A stretch of 12,256 nt of DNA from Clostridia bacterium (GTDB lineage: Bacteria; Bacillota; Clostridia; UMGS1883). The stretch's first letter is position 1. The number at the start of each line of letters is the position of its first letter. Below the pieces are notes generated by a model that worked only from the letters and a program-made list of their open reading frames with translations, had not been told where the DNA came from and did no database searches. The position numbers were made by a program, and so were the translations under genes. The DNA is taken from positions 1-12,256 of the forward strand of contig JAFSBF010000154.1 in the NCBI GenBank assembly GCA_017441965.1, written 5' to 3'. Below, piece after piece: positions 5,812-12,256 of this stretch.

Positions 5812-8276
5812 TATACACCCTTCTGAGCACGGCGAAGAGCCTCAGCCTCTGTGCAGCCGTTTTCTACAGTGTGTCCGGGAAGCGGAACGAGCTTTTCATG
5901 GATTGCATCAATAATCCAGCCTGCCTGCGGGAAGAAGTATTCGTCAAATTCGAACGGAGGTGTTATCCAGTTGCGTGCGCCTACTACTACGGGCGGTGCA
6001 TCAAGATCGTCGAAGCAAAGCTCTGTGATGTTCTTTGCAACGTCATTTAAGAATGAACCACGTGCACATGCATCTGAAACGAGGACAACTCTGCCTGTCT
6101 TCTTCACAGACTCAATAATCTTGGTATAATCAAGCGGTACAAGAGAGTGAATGTTAATAACATCTGCCTCCATACCGTATTTTTCGCTAAGCTGCTTAGC
6201 AGCATCCATAGCGCGGTAAAGTGCCGCACCGATTGTAAGGATTGTAACGTCCTTACCGTCACGAACCTTATTTGTATCACCAAATTCGATTTCATAACGT
6301 TCAGCAGGAACACCGCCTTCGTGGAACTGCTCACCAACGTCATAAATTCTCTGGCTTTCAAAGAATACAACGGGGTCAGTACCCTTAAGCGCTGATTCCA
6401 TAAGACCCTTTGCCTCCCAAGGTGTTGCGGGGAAGCAAACCTTAAGTCCGGGGATATGTGCACAAAGTGCTGTCCAGTCCTGAGAGTGCTGCGCACCATA
6501 CTTAGAACCGACAGATACACGAAGAACTACGGGCATCTTAAGTATGCCTGCACTCATTGCCTGCCATTTTGACATCTGGTTAAAGATTTCGTCACCTGCG
6601 CAGCCGATAAAGTCAGCATACATAAGCTCTACGAGTGCACGTCCGCCTGAAAGTGCGTAACCAACGGCTGTACCTACGATAGCAGCCTCGGCAATGGGTG
6701 AGTTAAAGAGACGGCAATGCGGGAATGCGTCCATCATACCACGGTATACTGCAAACGCACCGCCCCAGTCACGGCAGTCCTCACCGTATGCGATAAGTGT
6801 GGGGTCTTCATAGAAACGGTCATATATAACCTCGCTCATTGCATCACGAAGGTTAAAGAGCTTCATCTTTGAAACGGGCTTTCCATCAACAACGGGGCAG
6901 CGTTCCTTTTCCTTAAGCTTCTTATATGCAGGAACTTCATTAAGAGGCATATTAACCTCAGGCTCACGGTCATCAAACTTCTCAACCTTTTCGTTTGAGA
7001 ACATCATACGTTCAACAACCATAGAATCCTTCTTGAAATCTACATAGGGGCTTACCTCTACATCTGATGCAGCCTTGCAAATCATTGTCATACGCTCAGC
7101 GGTGTTTGCAAGAATAGCTTCAAGGTCGCTATCGCCTGTAACACCTGCTTCAACAAGACCCTTACGGTATGTGATAATCGGGTCGATTGCCTGCCAAGCT
7201 TCGATTTCTTCCTTAGTACGGTACGCGTTCTGGTCAGATACAGAGTGACCGCTGTAACGGTATGTAAGTGTATCGAGCATAACGGGACCTTCACCCTTAC
7301 GGAGAATTTCAAGCTTACGCTCCATAGCATCAATAACTGCAAGCGGATTGAAACCGTTTACTCTTTCAGCGTGGAACTGCGTCGGGCTTACACCTGAGCC
7401 GATACGTGCAAGCATATCATAACCCATTGTTTCACCTCTGGTCTGGTCGCCCATACCGTATGAGTTATTGAATACGTTATAAAGAATGGGCATACCACCC
7501 TGATGGCTTTCCCAAAGTGTGTGGAACTGGTCCATAGCAGCAAAGTTCATTGCCTCCCAAACGGGACCGCGTGCCATTGAGCCGTCACCGCTGTTACAAA
7601 CAACGATACCCTGCTTGCCGTTAACCTTCTTAAAGAGTGCCGCACCTGTTGCAATTGCAGCAGAGCCGCCAACGATAGCATTGTTGGGATAAATACCAAA
7701 GGGCAGGAAGAATGCGTGCATTGAGCCGCCCATACCCTTATGGAAGCCTGTTTCACGGGCAAATATTTCAGAAAGTGTTCCGTAAAGGATAAAGCGGATT
7801 GCAAGTTCCTTTACGTCATCAACCTTGCCAAGCTTTTCTGTCGCACGAAGAGCACTACCACCAAGGAAGCCCTCCATAATTGTCATGAGTTCCTGCTCGC
7901 TGAGCTTGTGTATGCAGGAAAGTGCCTTTGCAAGGATTTCACTGTGGCTACGGTGTGAGCCGAAAGAAAAGTCGTTCTGGTCAAGAAGATAAGCCTGACC
8001 AACTGCAGCAGCCTCCTGACCTACAGAAAGGTGAGCAGGACCGGGATATGTAGTTTCAATTCCGTTATACACACCCTGTGTCTTTATAAGGCTGAGCATA
8101 GACTCAAACTCACGAAGAACAGTAATGTCACGGTAAATACGAACAAGGTCATCATCACTGTAACGCTTACGCTCGTCCTTGATTGTTTTGTTATAGACAT
8201 TTACGGGAATGTCCTTAAAGGTAATTTTGCCGGGAGCCAAGGTCTCGACGGGATCTACAAATAAACTCTTAGGCAT
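5811..8276 (-). CDS. TPP-dependent dehydrogenase E1, fused alpha and beta subunits
   Basis: This 821-residue protein joins both E1 subunits of a 2-oxoacid or acetoin dehydrogenase complex. The alpha part (about 40-400) carries HRSHSEILAKA (108-118), GFHKGMGGSMH (177-187), the TPP/Mg motif GDG (230-232) to NN (270-271), and the loop YRYSGHSVSD (339-348). The beta part (about 470-821) carries YGED (497-500), the catalytic glutamate E530 in PIAEAAIVGTAVGYA, and GAQHSQDW (594-601). A linker near 405-470 connects them. E1 decarboxylates or cleaves the substrate on TPP and hands the acyl group to the lipoyl arm of E2. About 40 extra residues (near 120-165) lie between the alpha HxxH region and GMGGSMH compared with ordinary E1 alpha, and a short insert lies before NN. 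The substrate could be pyruvate, a branched oxoacid, acetoin or a related acyloin. AAGGAGG precedes the ATG, and the gap to E3 is 13 bp. Confidence 0.9.
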   Translation of the reverse strand: MPKSLFVDPVETLAPGKITFKDIPVNVYNKTIKDERKRYSDDDLVRIYRDITVLREFESMLSLIKTQGVYNGIETTYPGPAHLSVGQEAAAVGQAYLLDQNDFSFGSHRSHSEILAKALSCIHKLSEQELMTIMEGFLGGSALRATEKLGKVDDVKELAIRFILYGTLSEIFARETGFHKGMGGSMHAFFLPFGIYPNNAIVGGSAAIATGAALFKKVNGKQGIVVCNSGDGSMARGPVWEAMNFAAMDQFHTLWESHQGGMPILYNVFNNSYGMGDQTRGETMGYDMLARIGSGVSPTQFHAERVNGFNPLAVIDAMERKLEILRKGEGPVMLDTLTYRYSGHSVSDQNAYRTKEEIEAWQAIDPIITYRKGLVEAGVTGDSDLEAILANTAERMTMICKAASDVEVSPYVDFKKDSMVVERMMFSNEKVEKFDDREPEVNMPLNEVPAYKKLKEKERCPVVDGKPVSKMKLFNLRDAMSEVIYDRFYEDPTLIAYGEDCRDWGGAFAVYRGMMDAFPHCRLFNSPIAEAAIVGTAVGYALSGGRALVELMYADFIGCAGDEIFNQMSKWQAMSAGILKMPVVLRVSVGSKYGAQHSQDWTALCAHIPGLKVCFPATPWEAKGLMESALKGTDPVVFFESQRIYDVGEQFHEGGVPAERYEIEFGDTNKVRDGKDVTILTIGAALYRAMDAAKQLSEKYGMEADVINIHSLVPLDYTKIIESVKKTGRVVLVSDACARGSFLNDVAKNITELCFDDLDAPPVVVGARNWITPPFEFDEYFFPQAGWIIDAIHEKLVPLPGHTVENGCTEAEALRRAQKGV

Positions 8277-8289
8277 TTTTTATTCCTCC

Positions 8290-9657
8290 TTATATATGAA
8301 AAATTGCTTCTCTGATAATTTCTGCAACCGTCGGATGCGGGAAGACGAGCTTCTGCAGACGGTTTGGTGTCATTTCTGTATCTACCATCATTGTAGCAGT
8401 CATAATAATTTCTGATGCGTATGAGCCTACCATATGGCAGCCTACAAGGCGTTTCTTGTCCGTATCAACAACAAGCTTTATAAAGCCCTTGCCGCCTTCT
8501 GTTTCTGCAAGGTATCTGCCTGCATAGGACATCGGAAGCTTAACTTCCTTAACCTTCATACCCTTTTCCTCTGCATCGTTCTTGCTAAGACCAACACTTG
8601 CAACCTCGGGGTCAGTATATATAACGGAAGGAATTACATCATAACGCATTTCGTCATTCTTTCCAACCATATGATTTACTGCAACCTCTGCCTCTCTGTA
8701 GGCAGTATGTGCAAGCATCAGCTTACCGTTACAGTCACCGATAGCATAAACGCCTGAAACATTTGTGCAGAGGTGACGGTCTGTCTTTATTGCCGCTCTG
8801 TCCATATCGAGCTGAAGAGTCTCAAGACCGATATTTGCAGTAGACGGCTTACGTCCTGCGGAAAGAAGAACTTTATCGCACTTTATTTCCTTCTTTTCGC
8901 CGTTTTCTTCATATATAACACTGTCTTTCTTAACCTCAAGCACTTTGCAGGAAAGCTTGAACACCATACCCCTCTTTTCAAAAGCATCGGTGAGCACCTT
9001 ACAGATTTCGGCATCTGTCGCACCTGCAATTTTGGGCATCATTTCAATAACAGTTACCTTTGTACCGACACTTGCAAAGTAATACGCCATTTCAAGACCT
9101 ATTACACCGCCGCCGATAACAACCATTTCCTTTGGAAGTGTTTTTTCGTCAAGCACCTCGCGGTTTGTAACCACAAAGCCGCTCTCAAGACCTTCCTTTA
9201 AACCTGGAACAGGCGGAACAACTGTTTCTGAGCCTGATGCAATTACAAGCTTTTTACCTGCATAAACAGTTCCGTCTGCCTCAACTAAAAAACCGTTTTC
9301 GTCCTTACCCTTAACAGTAGCATTTGCACTGATAACGGTAACCTTGTTCGCCTTCATAGTAGCGCCCACGCCTGAAACGAGAGTTTTAACAACCTTATCC
9401 TTTCTGTCAATAACCTTTGCGTGGTCGTATTTTACGCCCTCGGCAGTAACACCGAATGCCTCGCTCTCTTTTGCGTGGCGATACATTTTTGATGAATTAA
9501 GAAGTGTCTTTGTGGGGATACATCCCTCATTAAGGCAAGTACCGCCAAGAGCCTTCTTTTCAAAAACAGCCGCTTTAAGTCCATTCTGGGAAGCTCTTTC
9601 TGCGCACAGATATCCGCCGGGGCCGCCGCCCAGAACCAATACGTCAAAAATTTCCAT
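8290..9657 (-). CDS. lpdA: Dihydrolipoyl dehydrogenase (E3)
   Basis: This 455-residue flavoprotein reoxidises the dihydrolipoyl arm of E2 with NAD+. It has an N-terminal FAD fold with GGGPGG (10-15), the redox disulfide GGTCLNEGC (C41 and C46), a second nucleotide fold with VIGGGVIGLEMA, the FAD motif YAIGDCNG, and the C-terminal catalytic pair HPTVAE (H441, E446). The length is that of E3 without an extra lipoyl domain. Gap spacing is 19 bp after E2 and 13 bp before E1, so the three complex genes run in the order E2-E3-E1. GGGAG precedes the ATG by about 8 bases. The enzyme is well conserved in all key residues and should be active. The symbol follows the family; it may be specific to this complex (acoL-like). 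Confidence 0.95.
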   Translation of the reverse strand: MEIFDVLVLGGGPGGYLCAERASQNGLKAAVFEKKALGGTCLNEGCIPTKTLLNSSKMYRHAKESEAFGVTAEGVKYDHAKVIDRKDKVVKTLVSGVGATMKANKVTVISANATVKGKDENGFLVEADGTVYAGKKLVIASGSETVVPPVPGLKEGLESGFVVTNREVLDEKTLPKEMVVIGGGVIGLEMAYYFASVGTKVTVIEMMPKIAGATDAEICKVLTDAFEKRGMVFKLSCKVLEVKKDSVIYEENGEKKEIKCDKVLLSAGRKPSTANIGLETLQLDMDRAAIKTDRHLCTNVSGVYAIGDCNGKLMLAHTAYREAEVAVNHMVGKNDEMRYDVIPSVIYTDPEVASVGLSKNDAEEKGMKVKEVKLPMSYAGRYLAETEGGKGFIKLVVDTDKKRLVGCHMVGSYASEIIMTATMMVDTEMTPNRLQKLVFPHPTVAEIIREAIFHI

Positions 9658-9676
9658 ATCAATATCTCCCTATATT

Positions 9677-10924
9677 TTATTTAGCAAGAAGCATTGTAAA
9701 GTTTTCAAGATTGTAACCGAGTTCCTTCTGGAAACGTGCCGCAGGAGTTCCGTCTACTGCACGGTGGTCATATGTAAGGCTAAGTCCCATTGCAGGATAA
9801 ATCTTAATCTCGCCGTCCTTACCCTTCTTAACACGCTCAATTGTGCCGCAAACACCAAGTATTCCCGTCTGCGGAGGATTGATAACGGGTGTAAAGGACT
9901 CAACTCCCATATTACCGAGGTTTGAAACTGTAAATGTACCGCCTGAAAGCTTATCGGGGCTGATATTACCCTCACGGCACTGTGCGGCAAGCTCCTTAAC
10001 CTCTTTTGAAATTTCAAGAAGACTCTTCTGGTCAGCGTTAAAGATAGTGGGCACCATAAGTCCTCTTGGTGTATCCACCGCAACGCCAAGGTTTACGTGC
10101 TTAAAAAGTCTGATATTATTGTCATCAAGCATATGTGCATTCAAATCAGGATGATTTAAAAGCGTTCTTGAAACTGCATACAAAACTATATCGCCAAGTG
10201 TAATACCGCTGCACTCACCCTCAGAAGCCTTAAGAAGCTTTCTGTATGCGAGTATTGCAGTAGCATCAAATGATGTATTGTGTGTAAGCTGTGCCATTGT
10301 AGAAAGTGAAGTATGCATAGACTTGCTGATAGCACGGCGGATACCGCTGAACTTAACATCCTCATACTCCTGCTCAGGTACTGCTGCTGCAGGTGCAGCC
10401 GCAACCTCTGCCGCCTTCGCTGCCACAGGATTTTCCATAAGCTCTCTTACATCGCGTTCAATAATTCTTCCGTTAGGGCCGGTAGGTGTTGCCAGTGTTG
10501 CATCCACACCTGCACGCTCCGCAAGCTTTTTCGCTCTGGGAGAAACGGCAGTCTTTCCATCCGCACTTACAGTCGGAGCTATAGCTGCAGGTGCAGCCTC
10601 CTTCTTAACTTCCTCAACAGGAGCCGCTACAGCTTCCTCCTGTGCACCCTGCGCTCCGTCAGGACGCAGTGCACTGCAATCCTCACCGGGATTACCAACT
10701 GCACACACATTCATAAGACACGGAACCTCGTCCCCGTCTTCAAAGAAAATTTCGAGTAATGTACCCTCTGCAGTAGATTCACATTCAAAGCTTGCTTTGT
10801 CAGTTTCGTATGTGAATAAAATGTCGCCGACCTTTACAGCGTCGCCAACCTTCTTTTCCCAATTACCGATAATACAGCTTTCAACAGTAATACCGGCTTT
10901 GGGCATAATTACAGCATTAGCCAA
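9677..10924 (-). CDS. Dihydrolipoyl acyltransferase (E2)
   Basis: This 415-residue protein is the core of the dehydrogenase complex. It has one lipoyl domain (about 1-78) with the modified lysine K43 in ETDKASFE, an Ala/Pro/Glu linker (95-122), an E3/E1-binding domain (about 126-161, VSPRAKKLAERAGVD), a second Ala-rich linker (165-185), and the catalytic acyltransferase domain ending in YDHRAVDG (H387 and D391). The start is TTG at 10924, not ATG: it gives the expected MANAVIMPKAG opening, and GGGAGG stands 8 bases upstream. The first ATG, at codon 7, would cut into the lipoyl domain. It is the first gene of the operon, 33 bases after the -10 box. It transfers acyl groups to CoA. Acetyl, acetoin-derived or branched acyl specificity cannot be read off. 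LplA near the right edge could load the lysine. Confidence 0.93.
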   Translation of the reverse strand: MANAVIMPKAGITVESCIIGNWEKKVGDAVKVGDILFTYETDKASFECESTAEGTLLEIFFEDGDEVPCLMNVCAVGNPGEDCSALRPDGAQGAQEEAVAAPVEEVKKEAAPAAIAPTVSADGKTAVSPRAKKLAERAGVDATLATPTGPNGRIIERDVRELMENPVAAKAAEVAAAPAAAVPEQEYEDVKFSGIRRAISKSMHTSLSTMAQLTHNTSFDATAILAYRKLLKASEGECSGITLGDIVLYAVSRTLLNHPDLNAHMLDDNNIRLFKHVNLGVAVDTPRGLMVPTIFNADQKSLLEISKEVKELAAQCREGNISPDKLSGGTFTVSNLGNMGVESFTPVINPPQTGILGVCGTIERVKKGKDGEIKIYPAMGLSLTYDHRAVDGTPAARFQKELGYNLENFTMLLAK

Positions 10925-10956
10925 GGCAAAAACCTCCCTATTTTGATATATTGTTA

Positions 10957-10985
10957 ATTATAACATAACTTAACATTCCCGTCAA
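10957..10985 (-). promoter_or_regulatory. Promoter of the dehydrogenase/sugar operon
   Basis: Read on the minus strand, TTGACG (10980-10985) and a perfect TATAAT (10957-10962) are separated by 17 bp, a strong SigA-type promoter. Transcription would start near 10950, leaving about 26 bases before the TTG start of E2. The putative operator overlaps its spacer and -10 box. Confidence 0.85.
10958..10975 (-). promoter_or_regulatory. Putative DeoR operator at the operon promoter
   Basis: Minus-strand sequence TGTTAAGTTATGTTATAA. It matches the site at 11864-11881 at 15 of 18 positions, in the same orientation and overlapping the -10 box in the same way. It is built as two TGTTA units 10 bp apart. 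Binding is inferred from this sharing and from the adjacent regulator gene. Confidence 0.65.
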
Positions 10986-10999
10986 TTACTTTTATACTA

Positions 11000-11038
11000 A
11001 AAAACAAAAAAGAATTGCCTTAAATGACAACTCTTTTT
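11000..11038 (-). terminator. Rho-independent terminator of the regulator gene
   Basis: On the minus strand AAAGAGTTGTC and GGCAATTCTTT pair over 11 bp (two G-U pairs) around an ATTTAA loop, followed by TTTGTTTTTTAG. Read on the + strand the G-U pairs become mismatches, so the signal is strand-specific. It lies between the regulator stop and the operon promoter, which separates the two transcripts. Confidence 0.8.
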
Positions 11039-11074
11039 CGTCAAAATATACAAATTTTCACCAAGCACACAAAG

Positions 11075-11824
11075 CTACATTATAGTAACTCCGCTTTCCT
11101 TTGCCGCAACAACATACTCCTCGGGCATCGGTTTATCGGTTATAACATAATCCACATCCTTGATTGTTGCGAAGGTATACGGCATAAGTCTTTTTAGCTT
11201 TTCATTTCCGCACATAAGCACACTCGTGCGCGCCTTTTCTATAACAAGCTTTTTCACAAGCATATCCGCCTCCGTTCCGCAGGTAAATCCCACGTCGGCA
11301 GAGCATCCCGAAACACCTATAAAGGCAATATCTATATTGATATTTTTGAGCATTTCAAGTGTATTCTGACCGCAAACAGACTGATTATTACGGTTAAGCG
11401 TGCCGCAGCACATAGTAACCACAGGATTTGACAGATGACACAGTTCCAGTGCTATTCCCGGACTTGTGGTTATAATATTAAGGTTTATGTCAGGCAGATT
11501 TTTTGCGATGAACAGGTTTGATGTTCCGGCGTCAAGGAACACGCAGTTGTGCTGCTGCATAAGCGACAGTGCCTTCTGCGCCATATTAAGCTTACCGGGG
11601 TTATTGTCACGCAGACGGACACTAAACTCCATATCGCCCATCTGATGAACAAGCTTTACCCCGCCGCGGTACTTTGCCAGAAAGCCCTGCTGTTCCAGAG
11701 CATCAAGGTCACGGTGAAGCGTCATCAGCGAAATATCGGGGATAAGCTCGCGCAGTTCCTTTATTGTAGCTACATTTTTATCATCTAAATATTCCTTTAT
11801 CCGTTCTCTGCGAATGCGGTTCAT
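11075..11824 (-). CDS. DeoR/GlpR-family transcriptional regulator
   Basis: This 249-residue protein, of normal DeoR length, has an N-terminal winged helix (about 5-58), with VATIKELRELI and the recognition part ISLMTLHRDLDALEQQG, then GG at 54-55. A C-terminal sensor domain of the sugar-phosphate-binding type follows, with FLDAGTSN, the TTSPG loop, GVSGC and a CGTEAD motif. Such regulators usually repress until a phosphorylated sugar binds. The ATG at 11824 is chosen over an upstream ATG at 11842: AGGAGG stands 5 bases before it and would be coding sequence if translation began earlier. It has its own promoter and terminator, and a likely operator shared with the operon, so it probably regulates itself and the operon. 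The inducer is probably a sugar phosphate made by the operon enzymes; that is inference. Confidence 0.92.
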   Translation of the reverse strand: MNRIRRERIKEYLDDKNVATIKELRELIPDISLMTLHRDLDALEQQGFLAKYRGGVKLVHQMGDMEFSVRLRDNNPGKLNMAQKALSLMQQHNCVFLDAGTSNLFIAKNLPDINLNIITTSPGIALELCHLSNPVVTMCCGTLNRNNQSVCGQNTLEMLKNINIDIAFIGVSGCSADVGFTCGTEADMLVKKLVIEKARTSVLMCGNEKLKRLMPYTFATIKDVDYVITDKPMPEEYVVAAKESGVTIM

Positions 11825-11863
11825 AATACCCTCCTGAGGCATTTGTATTATTTTTTACACCTT

Positions 11864-11881
11864 TTATAACATATTATAACA
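11864..11881 (-). promoter_or_regulatory. Putative DeoR operator at the regulator promoter
   Basis: Minus-strand sequence TGTTATAATATGTTATAA, a direct repeat of TGTTATAA with a 10-bp period, about one helical turn. It covers the -10 box and start site. It is the partner of the site at 10958-10975 and suggests negative autoregulation. Confidence 0.65.
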
Positions 11882-11901
11882 CATTTATATCATATTTTCA
11901 A
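11873..11901 (-). promoter_or_regulatory. Promoter of the DeoR-family regulator gene
   Basis: Read on the minus strand, TTGAAA (11896-11901) and a perfect TATAAT (11873-11878) are 17 bp apart. The start site would be near 11866, about 42 bases before the ATG. Its -35 box lies only 8 bases from the -35 box of the divergent lplA promoter. Confidence 0.85.
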
Positions 11902-11909
11902 GAAGAATA

Positions 11910-11938
11910 TTGACTATTTTTAAAAAATCTTATAAAAT
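11910..11938 (+). promoter_or_regulatory. Promoter of lplA
   Basis: TTGACT (11910-11915) and TAAAAT (11933-11938) are separated by 17 bp. An overlapping TATAAA at 11931 would give 15 bp. Transcription would start near 11945, about 44 bases before the ATG. The putative operator at 11864-11881 lies 28 bp upstream of the -35 box, so direct repression of lplA is less likely. Confidence 0.75.
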
Positions 11939-11988
11939 AGATAGAAATGGCACTTACATTTAATTATCTATGACTGTCAGGTGATACT

Positions 11989-12256
11989 ATGATTGACACA
12001 CTTCAAATATATATAGCACGTTCCTTTGACCCGTACGAAAATCTGGCGGTTGAAAAATATCTTCTCGATACAGTGTCGGAAAACGCGTGCACTCTTTATC
12101 TGTGGCAGAATGAAAATACAGTTGTTATCGGCAGAAATCAAAATGCCTGGGCGCAGTGCCGGACCTCTCTTCTCGAGGAGGAGGGCGTGCGCCTTGCACG
12201 CAGACTTTCAGGTGGCGGTGCCGTTTTTCACGATTTGGGAAATCTTAACTTCACAT
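11989..12256 (+). CDS. lplA: Lipoate-protein ligase A (5' part, cut by window edge)
   Basis: The first 89 codons are present and run off the window. The protein opens [10 protein letters not shown] and carries the family landmarks [13 protein letters not shown] (14-26), [13 protein letters not shown] (45-57) and the lipoate/lipoyl-AMP-binding stretch [19 protein letters not shown] (71-89). LplA activates free lipoate with ATP and attaches it to the lysine of lipoyl domains, here plausibly K43 of the E2 protein. AGGTGA stands 4 bases before the ATG at 11989; an ATG at 11970 is followed by an in-frame TGA after three codons and is rejected. It is divergent from the regulator gene, with its own promoter. 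Full length is normally about 330 residues, so roughly three quarters lies beyond the window. Confidence 0.93.
   Translation, partial: MIDTLQIYIARSFDPYENLAVEKYLLDTVSENACTLYLWQNENTVVIGRNQNAWAQCRTSLLEEEGVRLARRLSGGGAVFHDLGNLNFT

Noticed and set aside
9344..9925. 193-codon + strand reading frame over the E3/E2 junction
   Set aside because: It spans the antisense of two well-supported genes and their junction, with no recognisable domain.
10278..10946. 222-codon + strand reading frame
   Set aside because: It is antisense to E2. Its Ser/Ala/Pro-rich product mirrors the E2 linkers, and it has no ribosome site or family motif.
11825..11842. Upstream ATG adding six residues to the DeoR-family regulator
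   Set aside because: The strong AGGAGG site would lie inside the coding sequence. The ATG at 11824 is well placed after it, and the extra residues MPQEGI are not part of the family domain.

Overview
Organism: The window reads as the chromosome of an anaerobic, low-to-mid GC member of the Bacillota (Clostridia type, possibly a gut species). The reasons are strong AGGAGG-type ribosome binding sites on most genes, TTGACA/TATAAT-like promoters with exact 17-bp spacers, an ISL3-family insertion-sequence remnant, a CCA-encoding tRNA gene and a DeoR-family regulator. This is inference from style; no species can be named.

Layout: Positions 14-125 hold tRNA-Gln(CUG) and its terminator on the + strand. 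Positions 130-794 hold a decayed ISL3-family element, with both terminal inverted repeats but only the C-terminal part of the transposase. Its right end touches the stop codon of the next gene. Positions 795-10924 hold one long minus-strand gene set, transcribed from right to left: dihydrolipoyl acyltransferase (E2), dihydrolipoyl dehydrogenase (E3), a fused alpha+beta TPP-dependent E1, a metallo-beta-lactamase-fold hydrolase, a triosephosphate isomerase-like protein, a SIS-domain sugar-phosphate isomerase-like protein, a YjbQ/UPF0047 protein, an FGGY carbohydrate kinase and a fructose-6-phosphate aldolase-like transaldolase. Seven of the eight junctions are tight except around the SIS gene, which is flanked on both sides by repeat-rich DNA: two blocks of four 7-bp repeats around a hairpin upstream, and a run of five hairpins downstream. 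Upstream of the operon come its promoter, a rho-independent terminator, a monocistronic deoR-type regulator gene, and a divergent lipoate-protein ligase gene (lplA) cut by the window edge.

How it may work together: E1, E2 and E3 would make a complete lipoyl-dependent 2-oxoacid or acetoin-type dehydrogenase that cleaves a keto substrate to an acyl-CoA and NADH. LplA could attach the lipoyl group to E2. The kinase, two isomerase-like proteins and aldolase look like a route for a phosphorylated sugar or polyol. An 18-bp site (TGTTAWRWTATGTTATAA, 15 of 18 identical) overlaps the -10 box of both the regulator promoter and the operon promoter, so the DeoR protein probably controls itself and the operon. 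The combination of an oxoacid/acyloin dehydrogenase with a sugar-phosphate module, plus non-canonical active-site residues in the TPI-like and SIS proteins, makes this a candidate uncharacterised catabolic pathway. The substrate cannot be read from the sequence, and no transporter is present in the window.
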